This document shows, one piece after another, positions 1 through 12,400 of a DNA stretch of 64,000 nt. The stretch covers positions 1 through 64,000 of the forward strand of contig JAKIXB010000026.1 in NCBI GenBank assembly GCA_021642125.1. The letters run 5' to 3'. Within the stretch, counting starts at the first letter, position 1; the number at the start of each line of letters is the position of its first letter. A model generated the notes under the pieces. The model did no database searches, was not told the origin of the DNA, and saw nothing but the letters and a program-made list of their open reading frames with translations. Source of the stretch: Nothophoma quercina. Its lineage: Eukaryota > Ascomycota > Dothideomycetes > Pleosporales > Didymellaceae. The translations under genes and the position numbers were made by a program.

Positions 1-117
1 AACCCTAACCCTAACCCTAACCCTAACCCTAACCCTAACCCTAACCCTAACCCTAACCCTAACCCTAACCCTAACCCTAACCCTAACCCTAACCCTAACC
101 CTAACCCTAACCCTAAC
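1..117. repeat. Telomere repeat tract, (CCCTAA)n
   Basis: About 19.5 perfect tandem copies of AACCCT (TTAGGG on the other strand), with the C-rich strand reading inward as expected at a left chromosome end. The tract contains no variant units and ends abruptly at 117. The next bases already belong to a retrotransposon integrase reading frame. Confidence 0.98.
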
Positions 118-1290
118 TTCGTACAGAACTGTAATATATGCTAATAAAGTACTTCTTAGAGAGATAGGAAACATGGGTACTTAAGACTATTACTAGTACT
201 AAGCCGTACGTGGCAAGACCTTACTATTAATTTTATTACTAGACTCCCCCTCTCCTTAGGCTGTACGAATCTTATAGTAATTAAGGACTAACTAAGCAAA
301 GGAGTAATCCTAGTTCCCTTAGAGAAGATTAAAGCTAACGACGTTGCTTAGACCTTTATACAAGAAGTTTACTACCTATATAGACTTCCAAGATCTATTA
401 CTTCTAATAAAAGAACTTAGTTTGTAAGTAAGCTATAGGGAAGAGTGTGTAAGCTCTTAGGCGTGTAATAGAACCTCTTAACTATATTCTACCTATAGAT
501 AGATAGACTTATAGAAAGGGCTAATAGTAACATTAAAATAGTAGCCTATACGTACACGAACTACGTATAAGATAACTAGGCTATACTTATACTAATCCTA
601 GAGCTAATGCTTAACACTTATATAAACTCTACTACTAGGGTTTCCCCTTTCTTCTTCTAATATAGGTTTAAGAACTTTCTGTTTCCCTTAGACTTACCTA
701 AGAACCTAGTAGAAGGAGACCCTCTAGACTATATAATAAACCTAAAGGAGCGCGTAGAAGTAATTATACAAACCTTAAAATAAGTAGCTAACTAGGTAAT
801 CTTAGCTATAACCTACTCTTAGTAATAATACAAAGTATAAGTAAACTGTACAAGGTAACCTGCACTAAAATACAAAGTAGGAGACTAAGTCTAGCTAAAC
901 CTAAAGAACGTTCTAACTAATTAGATAAGCAAGAAGCTAGACTAGAAGAGTATAAAGTTCTAAGTATTATGCGTACAAGACTCTTACTAAGTTAAGCTTA
1001 AAGTCCTATAGTAAACTAAATCCTACTACGTAGACTTGCTAAGACCTATAGCTAGTAACTCTCTACCCTTATAGTAAATAGGGAATTCACACCTTAGAGC
1101 AATTATTATATATAAAGAGGGCTAAGATAATTACCTAGAATACCTAGTGGAAGACATAGTAGACGAACGCGTATAAAGGAACTAACCGCAATATTAAGTA
1201 AGATAGAAAGGTTATAACACTTTAACCTAGGAGCTAAGAGAACATGTTATTAAAACTAAAGCCTATAGAAGATAGGTAGCTTGTACACAG
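118..1290 (+). mobile_element. 5'-truncated Gypsy chromovirus remnant: integrase plus chromodomain
   Basis: One plus-strand frame (codons starting at 118, 121 and so on) reads through integrase and chromodomain with no indel, interrupted only by TAA/TAG codons where the family has Gln or Trp (for example at 142, 145, 157, 289, 349, 418, 436, 466, 469, 496). Recognisable in order: the end of the zinc-binding region (NCNIC, about 127-141), the integrase core motif WQDLTINFITRLP (211-249), the stretch ending in SITSNKRT (391-417), IDRLIERANS (499-528), then LDLLRP-type C-terminal residues near 1030-1050, and a chromodomain beginning YLVEDIVDER (1141-1170) followed by KGYNTLT. Catalytic and Trp/Gln codons are altered, so it is dead. 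Upstream RT, protease and gag are absent because the telomere starts there. Confidence 0.9.
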
Positions 1291-1668
1291 AACGTATAGC
1301 TACTAATAGGGAAATTATCTAGAGACTAAAGAAAGAACCTTAACTATGCTATAAACAGTAACTATACAGAAAGACTATATATACTACTAGGAGCCTACTT
1401 AGCATTGCTAAGGTGTCCCTCCTCCTCTAAGGCAGCAATAGCCCGTTTACTAGAACTACTAGTAGTACTAGAAGCACTACTAATAGACTTAGAGGAAGTA
1501 CCTGTACAAGAGTTAGTAAAGTAGTAATAAGCACCGCTATTACTCTATATATAGTTAGAACAAGCCCTATTCTACTCTCTACTAATAGACACGTAACTAA
1601 GGAAAGCTATAAACGTCTTCTTACCTTAGACGGTAGCAGCGCAGTTGTTAATATAGCTAGTAAGGTAG
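1291..1668. other. Unassigned AT-rich, RIP-like sequence
   Basis: This lies between the chromodomain remnant and the first LTR. It is full of TAG/TAA/CTA trinucleotides and has no open frame that I recognise. It may be the 3' end of the telomere-proximal element. Confidence 0.4.
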
Positions 1669-2114
1669 TATTAAAGTTGTACTAGACGAAGTCTAAAAGT
1701 GTACTAGTTCAAGTTAGTTCTTAGGGATAAGTACGTTGGGATTAGGTAGGGATGAGATACCTAAATAAAGTCTAATATAGTAGCTTAGGGTAATAAAAGA
1801 GTAATATACTTTATAACTTGTTATCTATAAAGTTAAGATTCTAATAATAAACTTAATTACTAAAGTTAAATATAAACTATAAGGGTTATGTCTCTACGTA
1901 CTATATACTTAGAAGATATATATAATGCTCTACGTGCTCTATATACTTTAGAAAGAGTATAAGATTAAGAGAGTAGTTCTGCTCTATTACTCTCTTAGCT
2001 TCTAGAGATTAAAGAGAGTGTTATTCCTGTACTCTCTTTAGTTGCTTTGCTAGCAAGAGCGACCCTAGTCGTGTTTTAACATAAAGTGGGGCTAGGCTGC
2101 AATAGATTGTAATA
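1669..2114 (-). repeat. 3' LTR of full-length Gypsy element (446 bp, LTR type A)
   Basis: On the plus strand it begins TATTAAAGTTGTACTAGACG and ends GATTGTAATA. The ancestral ends TGTTAAAG...GTAACA are preserved in the other LTR, so the TG/CA termini were changed by G-to-A and C-to-T. It is collinear over its full length with 7964-8409. Confidence 0.92.
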
Positions 2115-2149
2115 CTATCCTCCCTTCTTATAGCTTTGTCCTTGAAGCT

Positions 2150-2697
2150 GTGTGCATTATGCTAAAAGTACTAAAACTTTTAAAGTCTAACTCTAAAGAT
2201 TCTAGTACTGTTTATCGTCTTGCTCTTATAGATTTTATTAACTTGTTTGGTAACGTTATACCTATAGCTTATTGTAACTATTATAAGGCTAGGTTGGTGT
2301 GCTACGTACATATCTGCTCTAGTTGCTATAATAAGTGCAATTGTTTAAACTTAAAAACTTGCAACATACAGATTTCTAAAAATAAGTAGTTAATAATTAA
2401 GGAAGAAAAGGATTATCTTTAGTCCTGCCTTCTAGCTATAGAAAAGGAAAAGTTAGAGATTTAAGAGGCTCTACGCAATAACGCAGAGCGTGCCGCAGAG
2501 GCTATTACTATAGAAGAGGTAGATATATAACGCCTTAAACAACAGGAAGCTATGTTAGCTCCTTCTAATAGTATAGCGTTGTCTTCTTTTACTTAGAGCA
2601 TAATGTCTAGGTTTAGTAACAATATCTAGGACGTAAATCCTCTAGTATACCTAGGTAGTTCTATTAGAACTGTTGCAGTAACTAGTAATAGTTTATA
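2150..2697 (+). pseudogene. Antisense accessory frame of the Gypsy element: Cys-rich motif plus coiled coil
   Basis: This frame lies between pol and the 3' LTR, on the strand opposite to pol. It is open for 79 codons from 2150 and then continues in the same frame past stops at expected Gln/Trp positions to about 2697. The first part has clustered cysteines (AYCNYYKARLVCYVHICSSC then CNCLNLKTCN). The second part is rich in Glu, Lys, Leu and Arg with heptad-like spacing (KEEKDYL, LAIEKEKLEI, ALRNNAERAAEA). This resembles cysteine-rich/coiled-coil predicted proteins that are common in fungal genomes. The link to retrotransposons is my inference from position. It is not functional here, and no known enzyme is implied. 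Confidence 0.5.
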
Positions 2698-5600
2698 AGG
2701 TATATAATTAGTTCCTATGTATTTTCTAAGTCTGGATATCCTAACTATTTAACTAGGTACTTATTACCTTTCCCTTTATTTTAGTGTTTTATTATTTTTT
2801 TAACGTCCTACTTGTCCTTACTATTAGCTTAGTAGTAGAAGTCCTTCTAGATTAGCGTTCTAGGGTTAGCTAGTTCTAATAGTAAGATGTAGAACACAGA
2901 ATAGATCTTTACATCCTTAAGCAGCGTAAGTTAATAGTTAACTAGGCTAATTTATTTAGAAATAAAAAATAGTCTAACCTTAACCTTATCTAGTTTCTTT
3001 GTTAGTTACTGTGTGCGTAGGTTTTTCGTGAGGAGATACACTTTATCCCCCTCCTTTAGTAGAGGCGCTGTTTTTTATTTCTTGTTAATATAAGAGTTGC
3101 TCTTTAACTAAGCTTTAGTAATGTTTTTAAGCAATTTTTAGTGTACTTCCTTTAGTGCCTAGGCTAAGGTAATTGCTAATTCTGTTTAGATATTGCTGTT
3201 TAATAACCTTGTAAAGAGATTTAGTTGTCTGCTATAATTCGCGAAGAACGGCGAGTAGCCCGTTACTTCTAATAATTTATTATTATATGTAATTTATGCT
3301 ATAGGTAGTAGTAAAACCTAGTTGTCTTACTACTAATTATAGTAGATTTGGAGATACGTCTCTATTATTTAGTTTACTTGTTTGGTTTGTCTATCCGTCT
3401 GTAGATAATAGGCTGTAAAGAGCTTTTTCTTAGTACCTATCGCTGCTAAAAGTATAGTCTAATAGTTTAACATAAAGAGCTTGTCTCTATTACTAATAAT
3501 TAATTTAGGTATTCTATAATAGCAGATAATCTAATCCTTGAAGACATGTGCTAGTTATTCTACAGTGTAGCTATGTTTAAACAGTATTATCTTAGCATAT
3601 TTAGTAAATCTATCTACTACGACGAAGATTAAGTCGTAGTTATAGCCTATAATAAGGTCTTTAGAGATAGGTAGTTGTGTAACAAAATCTATTATAATGT
3701 TTATCTATAGTGCTGTTAGTAGCTTTATTACCTATACTTCTTTATATTTAGCGTGTGTGCTGTATTTGTTCTACTAACAGCTTACGCAATTTTTTATGAA
3801 TTTACTAACTTTATCGCGCATGTTTAGGAACTTATAATGTCTCTTAATAAGTTCTATCGTTCTTGTAATACCAGGATGTCTATGAAGCGGGTTATTATAA
3901 TAACTACTTATAATATATTCTTCTAATTCCTCTAGTACTTATTCTAGCGTATAGTGTTCCTACTAAATTACTATTATGAGGTTGAGCTGCTGTGACAGTC
4001 CTAAAGACCTATCCTTATTTTTTCTAAGAATAGCAAATTTACTAATCGTTTTTTTGCCTATAAGGTTATAGCGTTAGCTGAGCACATCTACTCTGCTGTT
4101 ATCTTTTCTAGGTATATACAGGATCTTAAACTTATATTAACTAAGCATTTCTAACTAGCGAACTTGTCTCTAGTTTAGAACCTTAGTTATTATAAAATAT
4201 ACCAAGTTTTTGTAATCTATGTAAATAGTAAGTTTAGAGCAGCTTTCTGCGTAGACTCTCTAATGTTATAATATATTAACAATAGCTATAAGTTCCTTAT
4301 TATGCATATTATAGCGTTCTTTAGGTGCCATAAACTTCCTTAAGTAGTAGGTAATTAGGTACTATTATCTGTCTCATTCTTGTATAATGCAAGCTCCTAA
4401 TACTAAATCTAAGGTATCTATTTTAAGGCGCATTAATTTACTGCTCTTAAACGTAATTAATGTAGGTAGCTTAACACATGCTTGCTTAAGTAATTAGAAA
4501 GCGTCTTCCTGCGCTTATTCCTACTTAAATAGTGTATCCTTCTACGTGAGCTTTGTAAGTGGTAAGGCCTTTAGGGAGTAGTCCTTAATAAAGCGTTAGT
4601 TAAAGTTAACAAACCCTAGGAATTCTTAGATTCCCTTAACTAATGTAGGTATTAGCTAATCCTTTATAACCTAAATCTTCTTCTTACTTATCTTTACTTT
4701 ATATCTTCCTATAACGTAGCTAAGGAATTCTACTTCTTTCTTATGCTACTTATACTTCTCTAGCTTTAGCCTAAGGTCTACTTTTACTAAGTAGTTTAAC
4801 ACTTATCTTATATAGACCTTGTGTTCTTTTAGTGTTTAACTATACACTAGGATATTATTAAGGTATACTACTATAGTAATGTCTAGATACTCCTAGAGCA
4901 CGTTGTTAATTAACGCCTAATATACTACTAGTGCGTTAGTTAGCCTAAATAGCATAACTATGTACTTGTAATAACTATAACAGGTTTTAAATACTATCTT
5001 CTATTTTTTGCTTTTCTTTATGTATATAAGGTTGTACGCTCTGCGTAAATTAAGTGTAGTAAAGAACTTTGCTCCTTAAAGTCTATCTTGTAGCTCCTTA
5101 ATGTTAGGCAGCGGGTACTGGTTCTTTATTATAATCTTATTAAGCTTTTAGTAATTAACGTAGAGTCTTAAACTGCTATCTTTCTTTGCAATAAAGATAA
5201 TAGAGAATCCTGCTAGAGACTTAGATTTCCTAATAAATCCTTTTATAAGGTTCTCCTTAATGTACTTACAGAGTACTTCTAGTTCTTTTTTAAATAGCTA
5301 GTATATTAGCCTAAAGGGTAGTTCTTTCCCTTCTTTAAGTTTAATCTTATAATCCTAAGGTTAATGCTTAGGTAGCGCTTTTATAGATAACTCTTCTTTA
5401 AACATTTAGGTATACTGTTAGTATACGTCTAGTATAGTAGGAGGTGCACTCTTAGTCTCCTTAACTATTATAAAGGGGCGTTCTTAGTCTATATAGTTAA
5501 CCGCTCTTTTCTATTAGCGCGTCTTATATATTAAAGAGATATTATTAATCTCCTTCTTATCTACTAACTCTAGCGTAAGTTGCGTAGGCTAGTATACAGT

Positions 5601-7963
5601 AGTACTATATTTACACCTATTGAATAAAAGCTGTCCTTTCTTCTAATTAATTCGTGGATTGTGCTTCTATAACCATGGCAGGCCTAAAATAACGTTGTAA
5701 GTAGCTATCCTAAACGCGTCTAGGTTTAACTGCTTAATATGGTTCTATATTTATAACAGAATAGATAATACCTTATAGGTGATTTCTGATTCCGCTGGTA
5801 TTAGTTCTCTATTAGCTACTATAAGCAGGTATAGGTTCTGCTTCTGCTATAGCTTAAGTCTAGCTCGCTATACAGCTTAGGAAGAGATATAGTTTAATTA
5901 TGCTCTAGAATCTAATAATGCTGTTATCTATACTCTACCTAATTTAATAGGGAGTTTAATAAGTAGATTAGTCCTAATGTTATTAAGGGACTGTATCCTA
6001 GAGCTCTTATTTAGTCTATGCCTAAAAAAGACTCCTTATTGCTAAATCTATTTTGCGCCTTTACGCGCTAGTACTTTATGCATGCGTTGTTTAGACAGAG
6101 TAGCTATATATTATTATAGCATTTCTTATTAATAACTAACTGCATCTGTATAATTACTTGCAGGTTATTAATACTAGGAAATTACTTCTTCTAGCGTTTA
6201 TTGAATAGATATTCTCTGCAATAATAGTTAAGGTAGTTGTACTACTTCTCCTTGCATTATCTAGGCTTGTAGGGAAACTATAAAGCGCCTGTCTTTTCTA
6301 AGTAGTAAACAGTGCAATGGTCGTGTATGCATGTAGTCTATAAGAGCTGTCCGTGCTTTAGATTGTAATAGTCTAGGTTGTACTATACTAGTAGGCTAGT
6401 TATTATCGTTAGTCTAGTAGTTAAGTTTACTAATTGTTTTAATTGTTGTTCTTGCTTCTGCGTTTCCTTTACGTATCCTTAAAGTTCTTTTTTAGCAGCT
6501 AGGAGGGCCCCCTTACAACTTTCTTAATAGGTTCTTAGGTTTTTATTAACTTAATATTCCTTATTAGAGAAGTCTATTAGTAGTTAGTCTAATGTTGTTG
6601 CCTTAAGGTAGGTTTAATATATGCAGTTATAACTACGCTGTACCTACTCTTATTGCTCTTAGGCTTCTTAAAGCTAATCTAGCCGTTCCTATTCTTCTTG
6701 TCATATTAAGGTCTTATAGTAGGCTTCTCCTAGTTTAGTGCTTAATTTTCTAGAGATATTATAGATGTGTTTCTATTAATTATCTAGCTTGTAGTATAGT
6801 GTTAGTACTTAACTTTAGACATCTAGCTTGTCCTTATTAGAGTTCTTAATGTAGTTATTATTGGCTCTAGAATTAGGGTCTTCTATAAGATGCCTATCTT
6901 CCTTAGTAAGAATTTCCTATTCTTTACTAGCATTAGCGTCGTTATTCGTGCGACTACTAGTTAGTATATTTAACTATTAGAACACTTTGTTCTTCTAATA
7001 ATAGTTCCTAGTAAAGTAGCCTTGCTTGCTATAATTATAATAAGTTAGTAAAGACTTGTTCTTCCCTTTACTACCCGTGTCGCGTCGTGTTAGTCCCTTA
7101 TTAAGGTTTAAGAGGTCTATAGCTTCAGGTTTATAGTATCTACTCTAGGTGTTATTATGGATATATTAACTAGTGTTTAACTAGTAGTAGTTGCCTTGTT
7201 ATCCTTATTAAAGATTATTATTCCTCTATTAGTTGCCTTAAGGTAGTGGGTAAGAGACTATAACTACAACTTGCGCGCGTAGATCCTCTTGCAGTTCCTA
7301 CTAGAGTTTATACAACTTGATATTAATACTAATAGCTTCATTAACTAAAGAGTTAAAGGTGTCTGTAGAAGCAGCAGTTTATATTAATTCTTCCTTAACC
7401 TTAGGCTTTAGCCCTTGTCTAAACATAGTTATTAACGCATTGTCGTCCTAGCCTATAAACGTAGCTACTTCCTAAAACTTAGCAGCGTAGTTAGTAGTAG
7501 ACGTAGTTTATTAAATATGTTGGATTTTGCAACGTGCAATAGTAAGCTTATTATACACTTTAAATACTTAATAAATCTATTCCTTAAATAGATTAAAGTC
7601 TTTAATCTATAAGTTAATATTGCCTAAGTCTCCTTCTACGTGGTAGCGTTGGATAAAGGGCTTAATCTAGGTAAAGGCTTAGTCCTTTATAAACGTAGAT
7701 ATGAAGGTAATACACTTATCCTTAGAGATGCGTTCTCCCTAGAACATAAAGAACAGGTTAAACTTTATAAGCTAGTCTTCTAGCTTCTTGCGAGTTCTAT
7801 TAAAGGTCTTAGGTTTAGCTACTAGATAGATGCTTGTGGTAGTAGGGGTTAATATGTCTTTGTTTATATTATAGTTGCTATTAGCTTAGTTGCATAATGC
7901 GTTAGAGTTGCTAGGGGTAGCATAAGATCTAGAAGTAGTACTTATCTTAAAGGGTGTTTAAAG

Positions 7964-8409
7964 TGTTAAAGTTGTACTAGACGAAGTCTAAAAGTGTACT
8001 AGTTCAAGTTAGTTCTTAGGGATAAGTACGTTAGGATTAGGTAGGGATAAGATACCTAGACAAAGTCTAATATAGTAGCTTAAGGTAATAGAAGAGTAAC
8101 GTGCTTTATAACTTATTATCTATAAGGTTAAGATTCTAATAATAAACTTAATTACTAAAGTTAAATATAAACTATAAGGGTTGTGTCCCTACATACTATA
8201 TACTTAGGAGATATATATAATACTCTGCGTGCTCTGTGTGCTCTAAAGAGAGCGTGAGATTAAGAGAGTAGTTCTGCTCTATTACTCTCTTAGCTTCTAA
8301 GGATTAGGGAGAGCGTTGTTCCTGTGCTCTCTTTAGTTGCTTTACTAGCGAGAGCGACCCTGGTCGTGTTTTAATACAAAGTAGGGCTAGGCTGCAATGG
8401 ATCGTAACA
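7964..8409 (-). repeat. 5' LTR of full-length Gypsy element (446 bp, LTR type A)
   Basis: On the plus strand it begins TGTTAAAGTTGTACTAGACG and ends GATCGTAACA, giving canonical TG...CA ends. This is the least mutated LTR copy in the window and the best reference for the family. The internal sequence beside it (7941-7963) should hold the primer-binding site, but I cannot match it to a tRNA by eye. Confidence 0.92.
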
Positions 8410-9481
8410 GGTTAACAGCACTACGGGAGTAAATAATAAAGGCCTTAAGGTAGGAAGAGTGCTAGGTAAGCAGCTAGCAAGCATGAACAGTCATATAAGT
8501 AATAATAAGGGAGTAATTATAAATACTAGTACTAAAAACAGCGTTGTATAGAGACTAGTTGCAAGGGTAGAGGAAGTAGTTAGTAATATAATAAATATTA
8601 ACCTGTATAGAATGTTAGTAAAGAATAAAAAGACTATAAGAAGAGTATTATACAGGAGTAAACGCGAGAATCCAGCGAAGCTTGTTAGCAACAGCCTCGT
8701 CTATAATATACTATATAGTATAGTGCTAGCTGAAGTTAGCAGGACCTTAAGGAATATTAATATTAGCTAGGATAACGCTGCTAACAGTCGTACGAGTAAG
8801 GAGCTGGTAAGTAACATTAATAAGGTAGTTAAAGGTAGTAGAGTAAGTGCTAGTTATAACACTACTAGTAAAACCTTAAAGATAGTTAAGGCTACTACCT
8901 AGGAGACCACTAGGACCCTATATACCACGAGCAGGAGCAGCCATAACAACATATAAGAAGGAGTAAAGTAAAGGAAGAGTTAGAGACGTAAAAAGAAAAG
9001 GAGTTAAAGGCTAGGCATTAATAGTTATATATGCCTCTAGGACTAGGAAGGACCTACTAAGCTAGCTATAATTACAAGTAAAGGCAGCAAAAACCCGCAG
9101 TTACTATATAAACGTTATAGTAAAAAGTACTATATAAGACTATTACCTTTACTTATAAGTAAATAAATTTTCTAAATTTATACAGCGCTGCAACGCATAC
9201 ATAATAAAGTATAGAAATAATACTAGGTAGCAGCCTTGCAGCTACGTAGCCACTAAATACTAATATATAGATTTATAAGTAAATAGAAGAGGGGGGTATT
9301 ATTATAGGCTAAGCCCTAAGTATATAAGACTACGTATGGAACTTGCTTACGTAACACACTAAGCGAAGCTTAGCAACCCTTACTTATCTTATATAAGTAG
9401 AAATAGCTTCTTTTCTCTATCTTTCTACTTCTATAGTACAGGACAAATGCATACTCGTTAGAAGGCCACTTTAACCCTTAA
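8410..9481. other. Unassigned TE-like DNA between two Gypsy copies
   Basis: It is slightly less AT-rich than its surroundings. From about 8675 a plus-strand frame reads roughly 120 codons with stops only at TAG/TAA and a Lys/Arg-rich stretch (RRKKKRS) near its end, which suggests another RIP-altered TE protein. I do not recognise the family. Confidence 0.35.
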
Positions 9482-12400
9482 TAGTATTATCTTAGCGTAT
9501 TTAGTAAATCTATCTACTATAATAAAGATTAAGTTATAGTTATATTCTATAATAGGGTCTTTAGAAGTAGGCAGTTATATAATAAAATCTATTATAATAT
9601 TTATCTATAATACTATTAGTAGCTTTATAGCTTAAACTTCTTTATATTTAGCGTATATACTATGTTTATTCTGCTAATAGCTTACGTAATTCTTAATAAA
9701 CTTACTAACCTTATCGCGTATGCTTAGGAACTTGTAATATCTCTTAATAAGTTCTATTGTTCTTGTAATACCAGGATGTTTATAAAGTAAGTTATTATAA
9801 TAACTACTTATAATGTATTCCTCTAGTTCCTCTAGTACTTGTTCTAGCGTATAGTGTTCCTACTAAATTACTATTATAAGGTTAAGCTATTATAATAGTC
9901 CTAAAGACCTATCCTTGTTTTTCCTAAAAATAGCAAATTTACTAATTGTCTTTTTACCTGTAAAGTTATAGTATTAGCTAAGCGCATCTGCTCTGCTATT
10001 GTCTTTCCTAGGTGTATACAGGATCTTGAACTTATATTAACTAAGTATTTCTAACTAGTAAACTTGTCTTTAGTTTAGAACCTTAGTTATTGTAAAATCT
10101 ACTAAGTTCTTGTAATCTATGTAAATAGTAAGTTTAGAGCAGCTTTCTGCGTAAACTCTCTAATGTTATAATGCGTTAATAATAGCTATAAGTTCCTTAT
10201 TATACACATTGTAGCATTCTTTAGGTACTGTAAACTTTCTTAAATAGTAGGTAATTAGGTACTATTACCTATCTCGTTCTTATATAATACAAGCTCCTAA
10301 TGCTAAATCTAAAGCATCTATTTTAAGGCGCATTAGTTTGCTGCTCTTAAACGTAATTAACGTAGGTAGCTTAATATATACTTACTTAAGTAATTAGAAA
10401 GTATTTTCCTATACTTATTTTTACTTAAATAGTGTGTCCTTCTATGTAAGCTTTATAAGTAGTAAGGCTTTTAGGGAGTAGTCTTTAATAAAGCGTTAGT
10501 TAAAGTTAACGAACCCTAGGAACTCCTAGATTCCCTTAACTAATATAGGTGTTAGCTAATCCTTTATAACCTAAATTTTCTTCTTACTTATCTTTACTCT
10601 ATATCTTCCTACAACGTAGCTAAGGAATTCTACTTCTTCCTTATACTACTTGCACTTCTCTAGCTTCAGCTTAAGGTCTACTTTTACTAAGTAGTCTAAT
10701 ACTTGTTTTACGTAGACCTTGTGTTCTTCTAGTGTTTAACTATACACTAGGATATTATTAAGGTATACTACTATAGTAATATCTAGATACTCCTAGAGTA
10801 TATTATTAATTAACGCCTAATATACTACTAGTGCGTTAGTTAGCCTAAATAGTATAACTATATATTTATAATAACTATAATAGGTTCTAAACGCTGTCTT
10901 CTATTCTTTACTTTTCTTTATGCGTATAAGGTTATACGCTCTACGTAAATTAAGTGTAGTAAAGAACTTTACTCCCTAAAGTCTATCTTATAGCTCTTTA
11001 ATATTAGGTAGTAGATACTGGTTCTTTACTGTGATCTTATTAAGTTTCTAGTAATTAACGTAGAGTCTTAAACTACTATCTTTCTTTATAATAAAGATAA
11101 TAGGGAATCCTGCTAGGGACTTAGATTTCTTAATAAATCCCTTTACAAGGTTTTCCTTAATATACTTGCAGAGTACTTCTAGTTCTTTCTTAGATAACTA
11201 GTATATTAGCCTAAAGGGTAGTTCTTTCCCTTCCTTAAGTTTAATCTTATAATCCTAAGGTTAATGCTTAGGTAGCGCTTTTGCAGATAACTCTTCTTTA
11301 AACATCTAAGTATACTGTTAGTATACGTCTAGTATAGTAGGAGGTGCACTCTTAGTCTCCTTAACTATTATAGAGGGGCATTCTTAGTCTATATAGTTAA
11401 CTGCTCTTTTCTATTAGTACGTCTTATATATTAAAGAGATGTTATTAATCTCCTTCTTATCTACTAACTCTAGCATAGGTTATATAGGCTAGCGTGCAGT
11501 AGTACCACATCTATACCTATTAAATAAAAGCTATCCTTTCTTCTAATAGATCTGTAGATTATGCTTTTGTAACTATAGTAGGCCTAAAATAACGTTATAA
11601 GTAGCTATCCTAAACGCGTCTAGGTCTAACTACTCTATATAGTTATGTATTTATAATAGAATAGACACTACTTTATAAGTAATTTCTTATAGGTTCTCTA
11701 TTAGCTACTATAAGTAGGTATAGGTTCTACTTCTACTATAGCTTAAGTCTAGCTCGCTATATAGCTTAGGAAGAGATGTAGTTTAATTATGCTCTAGAGT
11801 CTAATAATACTGTTATCTGTACTCTACCTAATTTAATAAGGAGTTTAATAAGTAGATTAGTTCTAATGTTATTAAAGGACTATATCCTAGAGCTCTTATT
11901 TAGTCTATACCTAAAAAAGACTCCTTATTACTAAATCCGTTTTATACTTTTACGCGTTGGTACTTTATGCATGCATTGTTTAGGTAGAGTAGCTACACAT
12001 TATTATAGTACTCTTTATTAACTACTAACTATATTTATATAATTACTTATAGGTTATTAATACTAGGGAAGTACTTCTTCTAGTATTTATTAAATAGATG
12101 TTTTCCGCAGTAATAGTTAAGGCAGTTATACTACTTTTTCTTGCACTATCTAGGCCTATAGGGAGACTACAAAGCGCCTATTTTTTTTAAGTAGTAAATA
12201 GTGCAATAATCGTGCGTGCACGTAGTCTATAAGAGCTATCTATACTTTAGATTATAATAGTTTAGGTTATACTGTACTAGTAAGCTAGTTACCATTATTA
12301 GTCTAGTAGTTAAGTTTACTATTAAATTAAGTTATTATCCTTGTTCCTATAATTCTTGTATGTACGCTTATAGGTTTTATTTAGTAGCTAAAAGGGCTCC

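Larger units (their letters stand above)
1669..8409 (-). mobile_element. Full-length Gypsy LTR retrotransposon, RIP-inactivated
   Basis: Two 446-bp LTRs (1669-2114 and 7964-8409) flank 5.85 kb of internal sequence. Orientation is minus. A polypurine tract AAGAAGGGAGGATAG (minus strand, 2115-2129) abuts the left LTR, and pol reads leftward. On the minus strand, in order: gag with a CCHC knuckle relic around 6985-7050 (Cys and His codons turned to Tyr), a protease-like zone near 5.7-6.0 kb, reverse transcriptase about 4.7-5.4 kb (YPLPNIKELQDRL near 5,090-5,130; YLNN in place of YLDD at 4854-4865), RNase H about 4.1-4.6 kb, and integrase about 3.0-3.9 kb (IFVVVDRFTKYA near 3,620; LQTDRQTKQ near 3,400). 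Nearly all defects are C-to-T/G-to-A. Flanks are GGTAG (left) and GGTTA (right), so a target duplication is only partly visible. Gypsy assignment rests on RT and integrase motifs. Confidence 0.9.

Noticed and set aside
1664..8414. A 5-bp target duplication for the full-length Gypsy element
   Set aside because: Flanks read GGTAG and GGTTA. Only three of five bases agree and the differences are not C-to-T/G-to-A, so I do not claim a duplication.
8491..8691. 66-residue hydrophobic minus-strand frame in the AT-rich block
   Set aside because: Its composition (Leu, Ile, Thr, Phe) is what any AT-rich RIP sequence gives; it lies antisense to a more informative frame and has no neighbours.
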